In this document: piece by piece, positions 1 to 7,594 of the stretch
How positions within the stretch are numbered: position 1 is the stretch's first letter
Layout of the letters: each line of letters begins with the position of its first letter
Assembly (NCBI GenBank): GCA_015233515.1
Contig: JADFXS010000073.1
Location: 1 to 10,978, forward strand
Direction: 5' to 3'
From: Deltaproteobacteria bacterium
GTDB taxonomy: Bacteria; Desulfobacterota; Desulfarculia; Adiutricales; JAGVGV01
DNA length: 10,978 nt
Position numbers and translations under genes: made by a program
The notes under the pieces: model-generated
What the model was told of the DNA's origin: nothing
Seen by the model: the letters and a program-made list of their open reading frames with translations, nothing else
Databases searched by the model: none

Positions 1-31
1 CTTTCGAACATCGCTATAAGCTTGTTTGCAC

Positions 32-92
32 AAGGCAAAAAATGCCTTTCCGTTCTCAATTTAACCGAGAAATTATATTATAATAATCGGTT
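32..92. other. Two weak stem-loops downstream of the glycosyltransferase/radical SAM operon
   Basis: Just past the stop codon of the last operon gene lie two short inverted repeats. One is AAGGCA (32-37) with TGCCTT (43-48) around a five-A loop. The other is AACCGA (63-68) with TCGGTT (87-92) around an AT-rich 18-base loop. Their place suggests transcription termination for the minus-strand operon. Neither is followed by a U-run when read on the minus strand. The second is followed by T-rich sequence only on the plus strand, where it could serve a gene entering from the left. A classical intrinsic terminator is therefore not established. Confidence 0.25.
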
Positions 93-101
93 TTATGTTT
101 T

Positions 102-1148
102 TTAAAGAAAATTCTTGTGTGGAAATTCGCCGCCCGCCAAATAGCCGATTAAAGCGTTATAATGGTCGTAACGCAGAAAAGAGGTTCGCCCCAGGCAAGT
201 TTGGCGGCAGGAGCCGGAATCGATATCCTCCAAAACACGCCGTCTTTTTTCTGAGCGCCAAATGTCTTCGAAAGTATTTTCATACAGACTTCCAAAACAG
301 TAACGCTCGTTACCTCGGGTGGAGCAGCAGGCGTAAACTAGGCCATCGGCGCAGACGATGCCGATCAATTGATGGGCCTTGCACAAGTTATATGGCAATG
401 GCCGCCAGTTTTTTTTAAAATTATAGAGATGTTCACCCATAACCGTAAAATTGCTATTTTCCATCTTGACCTTGACCTTCCGGTACATCTGATCCATGCT
501 TTCCAACAGTTCTAATTTGAATACTTCAAGGGGGACAATGGCTCTCTTGAATGCGACATATTGGCAGCCCAAGTTTCTGATCATTCCGGCGGCGGTCGGC
601 ATTTCATGACAATTAATGGAATGAATCACCATGACCGCGCCAATTAGTATATTACCGGCGAGCGCCCTTATGCCCTCGCAAACACGGTCGAATGCCCCTG
701 GAGATTTAGGCCGGTGAATGCGGGCATGGGTTTCCGCCGTAGCCGCGTCCACGCTGACACGGACCCAAGCGCAGTATTTTCTTATGGCTTCCAAATGTTC
801 AGCCAGCAGCTCCCCATTGGTTATCAAACCAATTTCGATACCGGAACTATGATAGTACTCTAATATTTCATTGATTCTCGGATGAGTCAGAGGCTCCCCT
901 CCGCCCTTGATGGTCACCGCCTTGACGCCCATGGCCCGCAATGAATCAGCCAACTTCAGACAAAGGTCGAGATTCAGGCCGGCCGCGTTATCGGTATGCA
1001 GCCGTTGATCAATGCACCACAAACAATTATGGTTGCAATAATTAGTGGGGTCCAATTCCACGGTTATAGGCGCCGGCGCGTCGCCATCGATGATTTTTCC
1101 GATGGCGGCCAAGTGGTGCAGTGCTTTGAACGGGCTGAATTCCTTCAT
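102..1148 (-). CDS. Radical SAM protein with C-terminal SPASM-like cysteines
   Basis: A 348-aa radical S-adenosylmethionine enzyme, presumably cytoplasmic and oxygen-sensitive. Residues 38-45 read CNHNCLWC, the CxxxCxxC motif that binds the SAM-cleaving 4Fe-4S cluster. KGGGEPL at 81-87 is the SAM-contacting GGE motif. The C-terminal third carries further cysteines (256, 266, 274, 275, 284, 314, 318) around a segment typical of SPASM/twitch domains (GSLYENTFEDIWRS, 286-299), which bind auxiliary clusters in peptide- and sugar-modifying enzymes. It is the last gene of the apparent operon, 37 bases after the family 2 glycosyltransferase, with no strong ribosome binding site. The first ATG precedes the cysteine motif by 37 residues, a normal distance. 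Family membership is secure. The substrate is unknown; the glycosyltransferase context suggests a glycan, nucleotide sugar or glycopeptide. Confidence 0.9.
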   Translation of the reverse strand: MKEFSPFKALHHLAAIGKIIDGDAPAPITVELDPTNYCNHNCLWCIDQRLHTDNAAGLNLDLCLKLADSLRAMGVKAVTIKGGGEPLTHPRINEILEYYHSSGIEIGLITNGELLAEHLEAIRKYCAWVRVSVDAATAETHARIHRPKSPGAFDRVCEGIRALAGNILIGAVMVIHSINCHEMPTAAGMIRNLGCQYVAFKRAIVPLEVFKLELLESMDQMYRKVKVKMENSNFTVMGEHLYNFKKNWRPLPYNLCKAHQLIGIVCADGLVYACCSTRGNERYCFGSLYENTFEDIWRSEKRRRVLEDIDSGSCRQTCLGRTSFLRYDHYNALIGYLAGGEFPHKNFL

Positions 1149-1185
1149 GTTAGCAATCGTCGATCCATTGTCTAAAATTGGTGAT

Positions 1186-2406
1186 TCAAGTATAAGGGAA
1201 AAGTTGAATAACTTCCAGGGATATCCCTAAATCCTTCAATCGCTTGTCAAGGTTGTAACCAGCGCCCGGCGAGGTGCTCGCCACCACCAAGGCTTCGATT
1301 CCCGAGAACTCCCGCCGATCCAACCGATCCAAGGGGCGTACAGCCAACCCACGAAAGATTTGGCGATAACGGCTTAACAGATCGTCATAAATTACCGGGA
1401 CCTGTAATCCAACCGTGTGGGCCGCCGTTAAAAATCGTTCGAAATCCTTGGTAAATAGAACAAACCCTATTTTGCTGAACCCTCGCTGGCAGACAAGATT
1501 TTCCAGACGCGGACCAATTTCCCTTATTCCCAAAAGGCTAGCCGCCAAGCCCTTAGGCATTATTTGTCGGCGGGCCAAGGCCAAAGGCAGGCGGAGTAAC
1601 CCCTGGGCCAATCCCCAAAGAAAACCGCTCACGACCTGTTCACGTCTGGCTATCCACCAATAGCGCCGTATTATCCGATAACACTCCGCGGCGGCGGGCC
1701 GGATTGAAAAGAACCGCGGCCAGAGCCATAAATTATTGCGAACCAGGTGGCAAAGTATGCGATTGAAATCACGGTGGCGAGGCGACTGGCGATGTTCGAC
1801 GACAATATCATTGAAATACCGGACATGGTAGCCGGCGCGCATCAGTCGATAGCTGACGTCATACTCTTCAACGTAATAGCGGTAACCGGTTGGATACCCG
1901 CCGATGTCCCGTAAGAGTTGGGTTCGAAAGCCGACTCCGCAACCCACGAAAACGTTAAATGAGCCTCCAGCTTCATCGCGGCCGTCAGGTAGCCTTACTC
2001 TGAATGCCACCGCCCCCAGGATATGGTCTGAATTCAGCTCTTGGACCATGCGCTTAAGAGAGCCAGGGGTGGGGACGGAGTCGTCGTCCAGCATGACCAG
2101 GTATTGGCCTTGGGCCTCCATCAAGGCTAGATTACGACCTTCCGTGCCCAGGTTATAAGATAAATGTATCAGCTTGACGTCTGGAAAATCCCGCCTGATC
2201 AGGTCCGAGGTGCCATCACGGGATCCATTGTCCACCACTATGATTTCCTGGTTAAGTTTATCGGTATTTATTATCAACCGCTTTAAAGTGGCGCGAAGCT
2301 CTTCCACCCGATTCCAGGTCAGAACGACCAGACTGACTAAAGGGCGTGTTTTTCCAGTCGGTAAGACACGGTCAGGTTGGGAGTGAGGTCTTCCAGCTAA
2401 TTTCAT
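1186..2406 (-). CDS. Family 2 glycosyltransferase with C-terminal Rossmann-like extension
   Basis: A 406-aa GT-A fold transferase that should move a sugar from a nucleotide donor to an acceptor at the cytoplasmic side of the membrane. The N-terminal domain (about 22-240) starts PLVSLVVLTWNR, has VVDNGSRDGT at 57-66, DDDS at 107-110 as the metal/donor DxD, and EEYD at 180-183 in the position of the catalytic-base ED motif. Residues about 250-300 are basic and hydrophobic without a clear transmembrane helix. Residues about 310-406 (KIGFVLF ... VPVIYDD ... ALVVAST) resemble the Rossmann-like module in two neighbouring proteins, but the glycine-rich loop is absent here. The start codon overlaps the upstream stop as ATGA and lacks a good ribosome binding site, so translational coupling is likely. 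The glycosyltransferase assignment is firm; donor and acceptor are unknown. Confidence 0.9.
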   Translation of the reverse strand: MKLAGRPHSQPDRVLPTGKTRPLVSLVVLTWNRVEELRATLKRLIINTDKLNQEIIVVDNGSRDGTSDLIRRDFPDVKLIHLSYNLGTEGRNLALMEAQGQYLVMLDDDSVPTPGSLKRMVQELNSDHILGAVAFRVRLPDGRDEAGGSFNVFVGCGVGFRTQLLRDIGGYPTGYRYYVEEYDVSYRLMRAGYHVRYFNDIVVEHRQSPRHRDFNRILCHLVRNNLWLWPRFFSIRPAAAECYRIIRRYWWIARREQVVSGFLWGLAQGLLRLPLALARRQIMPKGLAASLLGIREIGPRLENLVCQRGFSKIGFVLFTKDFERFLTAAHTVGLQVPVIYDDLLSRYRQIFRGLAVRPLDRLDRREFSGIEALVVASTSPGAGYNLDKRLKDLGISLEVIQLFPYT

Positions 2407-4886
2407 GTCAAGTTTATCAATGCTTTCTTTTCGTCACGGTCAAGGACAGATTTATGTAAAACATCAAAATTAGTATGGTCGATATGTCGGCCGGCCCAGA
2501 CGCTGGATGGGAGGCCGCTGCTAGGAATCAGGCCTATTCCCCATCCGGACAGAATCCGGCCGGAGGAGGAAAAAGCCAGAGCGACTTCCCCACTCAGGCC
2601 GCTGCATATTCCGCAGAGAGTCAAGTTTAAACCGTCGTTGCTCCGCGATGAGACAAAACAAGGGTAGCCCTTGCCCACAGGAATATTTTCGACAATGATG
2701 TACTCTTCGGTATCGCACCGGACAAACTTGAGAAAACCGCCTTCCGGAAAAGGAACCCGCGTTTCGAAACCGTGTCCCACCAGATAACCGATTTGACGCC
2801 AGCCAGCGGGGCCGGAGTTGAACTTCACTTGGGATAAGTCGCCGGTTCCGAGCCTGGAGGATATTCGTCCCGACCAATTTGTGGCAAAACTTCCATGAGA
2901 TATATGGAAGGTCGGAAGATCGAGGACCTCGCTAAGGTGAAAAGGTTTTTGCCATAAAGACATGAAATGCAGATCGACCCCTCCGGCGTTATGAAAATTT
3001 TCGGAATATATTCGTGGGAAGGGAGACTTGATGGCCTCGGCCTGGGGGTGAAAAAGCTGGAAGTAACCATAGGGAGCTGCATATTGAAAAATGACTTGGT
3101 CCAGTCCTTCCCGGCCCCTGACATAGCCTTCGAGCCAGGCTTCCTGGTTATTGTCCGGAATATTGAAGCGAGGCGCGAAATAGAGAACGTTCCTGTTTAA
3201 AGTTAGCTGCAAAAGGCTTGGTCGCAGGTGGTCAGGCAGAATCGTATCGGCGTCGGTCAAGATGGTCCAGGTGTCCGGATCCAGGACCGCGAGGCCGGCG
3301 TTGATCATTTTTCCCTTATTGAAAGCGGCGCCTCCGTCTCGCCAGCTGTCCGAAATTACGAGATAAGCGCCGCAGCGTTCGGCAACTTTCCGTGTGGCCG
3401 TGTCCTCGGAAGAAGTGACTACCACCAAGCGATCGAAATGCTCTATGTTCAAGGGTAGAGTCCAGTGGAGAAAGTCCGCGTACCCCACACAAACCAAAAC
3501 GCCTTGCAGCCGGTCGAGACGGCGCGGACGAAAAGGTGGGAGAGCTAGCATGGCCGCCATGCTCATTCTGTCTTCCCTGGAAAAATGATGGGGATTATTC
3601 AGGGGAAGCATCCCGTATGGCGAATAATCGGGTTGGCGCCGGCCGCAAAAATCGGAAAAACTGAAAACCCTGGCCATGGGGAACAGTCGGGCCGCCTCAA
3701 CCTTGGCTCCCTGTTCATCACGGTCCGAACCGAGAATGATCAAATCCGGGGTCTGGCAGTTTTCCGGTCTCACCACCGGGTAGCCCTGGTAATGAGTCAC
3801 TTCCGGATTTTCGTCGATGATGGCAATCAATTTTGGTGATTCCACGTGCTTGGCCAACGAGGCCAAGATGGGATCCAGATATCGGCCGCGCCCATAAATG
3901 GCCGCTTTCCATCCATACGAACCGGGATAGATGGCACGAATCGAGGCGCACATCATATCGATAAATCGATGCTTATTTTCGACTTGCTTTGAAATTGGCG
4001 GACGTGTTGCCCGGGGGCTGGCTTGACGGCATCGGGGGATGGCTTCGAACAGGCGGGAAATGGCCTCCGCCGGGGTGAAATTTTTCAAGTATATCCGACG
4101 GCCGGCCTGGCTCATCGTAATCAGTTCCTCCGGAGTGAGCGCGGCGGCCAGATCGCGGACCGTCGCCAAGGAGGAGGGCCCGGCCGTAACCCTGAAGATG
4201 GCCGAATCGTAATTCACTTCCGGTTCGCCGGGCAAACGGCCGAGTCCGATGACGATTGGGATGCAGCCGACACTCAAGGCGGCCATAAAGGCCATGATGC
4301 CGGCCAATTCTTCCTCGGGAGGAGGAGTTACATAAAAAACCGACGAGTTCAAGGGATGAATGGCCTGGTCCGGATGGTTTGGCAAAGTGATGGGATCGAT
4401 TAGGCGAGTGCTTCCCGCGTGAGGCAGCCATGGCCGTAAATCAAGCGGGGAGGCGAGCGGAGGAAAAGCCGCGGGAGTACAGAAAATGGTCTCTTTTTTT
4501 ATAGTTGATTGTTGCAGATCAGGGCAGAACCAGGTATTGGCTAGGGTTGATGACGAGGTTGCCGCTCCAGGATTCGCTGAGATGACGATAGAACACTTGA
4601 AGTCATCAAATGGAAAATCTCGCCTGGCGGTTGGAAGCAAAAAGCGATCTCGTAAGCTCTCGTTTTCGAAGTATCGGTTTAATGCCAGAAACTCGAAAAG
4701 GGTTCTGGAGATTTTTCTATTGATTCTAACATGGTCTAGGTCCACGTCCGGCATGAAGTAATCGGCCGCCATTGGGGAGTCAACCATGTCTAAGACATTC
4801 CGCGATGAGAGCTCCAACGATTTCAGGGAAGCGATAAAGGGCGACGCCGGCTGTACCGGCAACCGATAAGTGAACAATTTTATCAT
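2403..4886 (-). CDS. Large multidomain glycosyltransferase (exostosin-like + Rossmann-like + GT-A)
   Basis: An 827-aa protein with at least three parts. Residues about 1-285 resemble an exostosin/GT47-type GT-B transferase: 'MAALSVGCIPIVIG' at 201-214 matches the family's 'AL..GCIPVI' donor-site segment, followed by the usual '..L..LTPEEL..M...' helices. Residues about 325-412 are a Rossmann-like module (AAIYGRGR 328-335, IAIIDENP 354-361, DLIILGSDRD 381-390). Residues about 461-680 look like a GT-A transferase, with FNKGKMINAGL at 522-532, TDADT at 544-548 and FHNAGGVDLHF at 631-641, resembling GT2/GT7-type galactosyltransferase folds. The last 140 residues are unassigned. No signal peptide or membrane helix is evident. 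The ribosome binding site is poor: AAGGA lies 13 bases away and is followed by a tiny ATG-started frame whose TGA overlaps this start. The gene sits 133 bases after the large radical SAM gene. It may carry two transferase activities; the N-terminal assignment is the less certain one. Confidence 0.85.
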   Translation of the reverse strand: MIKLFTYRLPVQPASPFIASLKSLELSSRNVLDMVDSPMAADYFMPDVDLDHVRINRKISRTLFEFLALNRYFENESLRDRFLLPTARRDFPFDDFKCSIVISANPGAATSSSTLANTWFCPDLQQSTIKKETIFCTPAAFPPLASPLDLRPWLPHAGSTRLIDPITLPNHPDQAIHPLNSSVFYVTPPPEEELAGIMAFMAALSVGCIPIVIGLGRLPGEPEVNYDSAIFRVTAGPSSLATVRDLAAALTPEELITMSQAGRRIYLKNFTPAEAISRLFEAIPRCRQASPRATRPPISKQVENKHRFIDMMCASIRAIYPGSYGWKAAIYGRGRYLDPILASLAKHVESPKLIAIIDENPEVTHYQGYPVVRPENCQTPDLIILGSDRDEQGAKVEAARLFPMARVFSFSDFCGRRQPDYSPYGMLPLNNPHHFSREDRMSMAAMLALPPFRPRRLDRLQGVLVCVGYADFLHWTLPLNIEHFDRLVVVTSSEDTATRKVAERCGAYLVISDSWRDGGAAFNKGKMINAGLAVLDPDTWTILTDADTILPDHLRPSLLQLTLNRNVLYFAPRFNIPDNNQEAWLEGYVRGREGLDQVIFQYAAPYGYFQLFHPQAEAIKSPFPRIYSENFHNAGGVDLHFMSLWQKPFHLSEVLDLPTFHISHGSFATNWSGRISSRLGTGDLSQVKFNSGPAGWRQIGYLVGHGFETRVPFPEGGFLKFVRCDTEEYIIVENIPVGKGYPCFVSSRSNDGLNLTLCGICSGLSGEVALAFSSSGRILSGWGIGLIPSSGLPSSVWAGRHIDHTNFDVLHKSVLDRDEKKALINLT

Positions 4887-5019
4887 GTTATAGTCATGGT
4901 CCTTGTTTTTCGCGAGTTAGGAATTTAGATACACTCCGGCATCCCGGCCCTCGTCTTTTTTCACCCGGCAAACCATGGCGCTGTCACGTACCTGCCCGGA
5001 CCCATGTCAACATGAGGGA
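4887..5019 (-). other. Intercistronic gap with a possible 19-codon frame
   Basis: This gap separates the large radical SAM gene from the multidomain glycosyltransferase. It is the only sizeable gap inside the operon. On the minus strand a 19-codon frame (4976 down to 4917) starts with ATG and reads MVCRVKKDEGRDAGVYLNS. It has no convincing ribosome binding site and no recognised relative, so it is recorded only as a possibility. No clear promoter or terminator is seen, and the downstream genes are probably co-transcribed through the gap. Confidence 0.3.
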
Positions 5020-6729
5020 TTACAGCTCATTTTTATCGAAAGCCGGATCGCTGAAATGAGCGTATGGATCAATAATGATTTTGTCCGGCCACAGGGCCTT
5101 GGCTTTTTCCTTCATTACTCTACCATATATATCGCTTGAAATAATCATAAGGTCGAAAGCCGAGGATGGAGCCAAAGCCGCTTGCTTGACTTCCAAGCCA
5201 AAAAGATCATCTTCTCTTGGACTATCATCAACAACCATACAAGGCTCTTTCAGGCCGGCTTTTCGGATCTGCTTGAGAAGAAATTTCGAATGACGGCCGG
5301 CGCCATAAATCGCCACACGGGCCTGGGTTGAGGTTAAAGCCTCCCAAAAAGCGAGCAAATGCGCGGCCATGAATTCGCTTTTTTTAGAATATTTAATGGC
5401 GTCGTCATTGAATTCAGGGGAATCGAAATCATGGCCCATCCGGATTATCTTTTCTTCGGACCAACGAGAGGTAAACCGGAGTTCCTGGTCGATGGAGGTC
5501 AAACCACGAAGAGCCGAGGCCCGCCGGTTGAAACAAACTAACAGGCTGCCTGCCGGATTCTCGTCCGCCCACCTGACGAGTCCATTCTCAGCCGGGTAAT
5601 AAATATACAGGCAGCCTGGATTGAGCACGGTCGAGCGAAGCCTTGCGGTTAAATCTTTCGAGACTTTGATGGATTTTGCCGCGACTAAACACCAATCTTC
5701 AAAACCGAGAGATTCGAAGGACCCGACATCCAAGGCTGAATCGCAAGAACCTTCAGGCTCATCGGCGCCACCGTTTCGGAAAAAGGCAAACTTTCTTGGG
5801 TTGAGGCTTAGGTTAGTGCTCGCGATTCTTTTGGAGTTATCACCTTGAGGCAGGTACCATTCCAGGTCTCCGGCATAATTCCCTTTATATTTTTCAGGAT
5901 CGTAGTTCTTGGTATCAAAAATAATAACTCGGCCATTTCTACGCTTGGGACTGCCGATAATTTCAAGCTTCTCGAATATACTCGCCGAAACCAGGTCCGT
6001 CTCGTCTTCGGCTCTGAGGCGCGGGACCGGCAAAGGAGCCGAGCAATATTCGCACCAATCGAGCTGATTCCCGAAGTCCGCCGGCGTTCTTTTCCACCAA
6101 CCCGGCTCTATAGGCCAACCGCCCGGGCCGTCCCAGAGTTGGTCCAGGGCGGCCGCGACTTCACAAAAAAAGGCGCCCTTAGGAGTAATCGAGGCGCTCC
6201 AAAGGTTTTGCACCCAACATTTATCACGTAGAGGGTACCAGCGGTCATCGGGTATTCTTAATTCTTTTCTTGGAATCATAAGGGCTTGATGAAGCCCCTC
6301 ATTCTTATGATCGTTGACGCATTGGTAAGGAAAAACATCCTGGATCAACTCGAAATGCTGGTAATACTTGGAGCCGAGCGAAGTCCAAAGCCCTCTTTTA
6401 TGGCCGATGACCTGGCTTAGCCTCGCGTTTCTAAAAATGGCGAAGTCCTTGACCGGTTCGAGCAACTTTTTAAATGGCGTCGTAGGTCTTTTTTGGCTAA
6501 AATACAAAGCGATCCGCTCGAAATCAGGGTGAAGCGTGGGTTCACCCCCCATGATTCCCACCATGCCCTCATACTTTTCCAGCGATTTGACCGCTTGCGC
6601 AAACGTTTCGAAATCCATAAAAAAAGGTTGCCGATGGTGTCCGCAAAAGCGTGTGCAATTGGAGCATTGGTGCTGACATGCATTGGTAATCTCGATCTGT
6701 ATAATACTCATTGAACCTGGACAGCGCAT
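5020..6729 (-). CDS. Radical SAM protein with auxiliary cysteines and C-terminal Rossmann-like domain
   Basis: A 569-aa protein and the first gene of the apparent operon. CQHQCSNC at 18-25 is the CxxxCxxC cluster motif of radical SAM enzymes, placed very near the N-terminus, and MGGEPTLHPDF at 60-70 is the GGE motif. Cys171, Cys189, Cys226 and Cys229 (ITPKGAFFCEVAAA, then WCEYC) look like ligands of a SPASM-like auxiliary cluster. Residues about 250-460 are unassigned. Residues 470-569 form a Rossmann-like module (RVAIYGAGRH 471-480, MVVDD, DLMIISSD) resembling those of sugar-modifying enzymes and of the neighbouring glycosyltransferase. The first ATG is preferred because GAGG lies 7 bases before it. 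A second ATG six codons later has a weaker AGG. The domain mix suggests action on a nucleotide sugar or glycan; the reaction cannot be named. Confidence 0.85.
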   Translation of the reverse strand: MRCPGSMSIIQIEITNACQHQCSNCTRFCGHHRQPFFMDFETFAQAVKSLEKYEGMVGIMGGEPTLHPDFERIALYFSQKRPTTPFKKLLEPVKDFAIFRNARLSQVIGHKRGLWTSLGSKYYQHFELIQDVFPYQCVNDHKNEGLHQALMIPRKELRIPDDRWYPLRDKCWVQNLWSASITPKGAFFCEVAAALDQLWDGPGGWPIEPGWWKRTPADFGNQLDWCEYCSAPLPVPRLRAEDETDLVSASIFEKLEIIGSPKRRNGRVIIFDTKNYDPEKYKGNYAGDLEWYLPQGDNSKRIASTNLSLNPRKFAFFRNGGADEPEGSCDSALDVGSFESLGFEDWCLVAAKSIKVSKDLTARLRSTVLNPGCLYIYYPAENGLVRWADENPAGSLLVCFNRRASALRGLTSIDQELRFTSRWSEEKIIRMGHDFDSPEFNDDAIKYSKKSEFMAAHLLAFWEALTSTQARVAIYGAGRHSKFLLKQIRKAGLKEPCMVVDDSPREDDLFGLEVKQAALAPSSAFDLMIISSDIYGRVMKEKAKALWPDKIIIDPYAHFSDPAFDKNEL

Positions 6730-7038
6730 TTGAAATCCTCAAAGTTTAGGTTGGTTGGATAATTGGGCTCGGTGGCGTCGATTTAACAATTTTGGGAGCG
6801 ATTCCTTTAATCCAATGTATCATTATGTTCTGTAAAGATGAGAAGTTTTATCTTTTGGCCACGGAGGATATCACCCTCAGCGATAATATCCCTATGCGTA
6901 TACAGCTCGGGCTCAAATTGCCGTTCTCCTAAGAAACGATTTCTCCCGTCTGGGGACTGACTATAGCGACTCACCAATCCGTGAGTTGAAACCCACGGCT
7001 GGCATCCTTCAGCGAGGGCGATTGATTAATCGCCCCTA
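6730..7038. other. Upstream region of the operon and 5' exon of the group II intron
   Basis: This 309-base stretch has no convincing gene. It should contain the minus-strand operon promoter, but no clear -35/-10 pair could be picked. Structure is visible near the intron. GGATAT (from about 6865) pairs with ATATCC (about 6886-6891). ACTCAC (6969-6974) pairs with GTGAGT (6981-6986), extendable to 8 bp with one G-U pair. CCGTG and CACGG around 6979-6998 offer a competing stem. A plus-strand open frame without a start codon runs from 6887 to 7039, ending RGRLINRP and then a TAG shared with the first intron base. It may be a gene remnant or chance. Confidence 0.45.
7016..7038 (+). other. Stem-loop and IBS1: probable group II intron insertion target
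   Basis: GGGCGATT (7016-7023) pairs perfectly with AATCGCCC (7028-7035) around a GATT tetraloop, an 8-bp stem ending three bases before the intron. Group IIC introns characteristically insert just after such hairpins, often transcription terminators, using the hairpin in place of IBS2. The last five exon bases, CCCTA (7034-7038), are complementary to TAGGG at 7215-7219. That segment lies in a predicted loop closed by GCC/GGC, where EBS1 is expected. No T-run follows the stem, so it is not a typical terminator. The stem and the pairing are seen directly; the targeting role is inferred. Confidence 0.6.
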
Positions 7039-7594
7039 GTGCGCCTGCAAGGGCACACGATCAGAGAGGTGCAAGTCCTCTTCAGACAGTCGCTCTCCGG
7101 TCTGTATCCGAAGGTAACTGCGTCACCGCGAGGTGGGGTGGGGAGCAACCTGAGGAGAACGACCAGTCCGTAGGATAACGAACTCGATTCGGCCGGATGT
7201 AACGGTGAGCCTGCTAGGGAAAGGCGAAGCCCGGTCGCGACACCGGACCGTCCTGGTCGTCGAAGGGTAGCGTAGGCGACACAGGAGAGCATCAGGTGGT
7301 TGGAGGCGGAATGGTCGGAAGATCGTGTGCGTGAAGCCGGGAGACCTATCCGGTGGCCTAAGAGCCGGGTAGGAGTCAGAGCGTCCGTAGTACCGCGAGC
7401 GGTCGGACGAAGTTCTTTCGTGGAAAGTAGCCGGAGGAGTGCCACCGGCTTACCAAGGCCCAGGCCGCTGTGGCAGACATCCCGCCACAGACCGGAGCAA
7501 AAGAAGAGGATGTCGCCCAAGAAAGGCTCGCCGACAGCCCACAGACGCGGGAAGCAAAACCGCGTGGAGGAAAGGGACGCAGGGAGGTGGATTG

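Noticed and set aside
6825..6930. Short plus-strand frame starting MFCKDEKFYLLATEDITLSD
   Set aside because: It is only about 35 codons with no ribosome binding site, in the upstream region of a divergent operon, and without a recognised relative.
6975..7000. CRISPR-like repeat (reverse complement contains GTTTCAACTCACGG)
   Set aside because: It is a single copy with no spacer periodicity and no cas gene in the window.
7439..7594. Upstream ATG extending the intron protein by 52 residues
   Set aside because: The added residues are translated from structured intron RNA and look unlike protein. The GTG at 7595 has a much better ribosome binding site.
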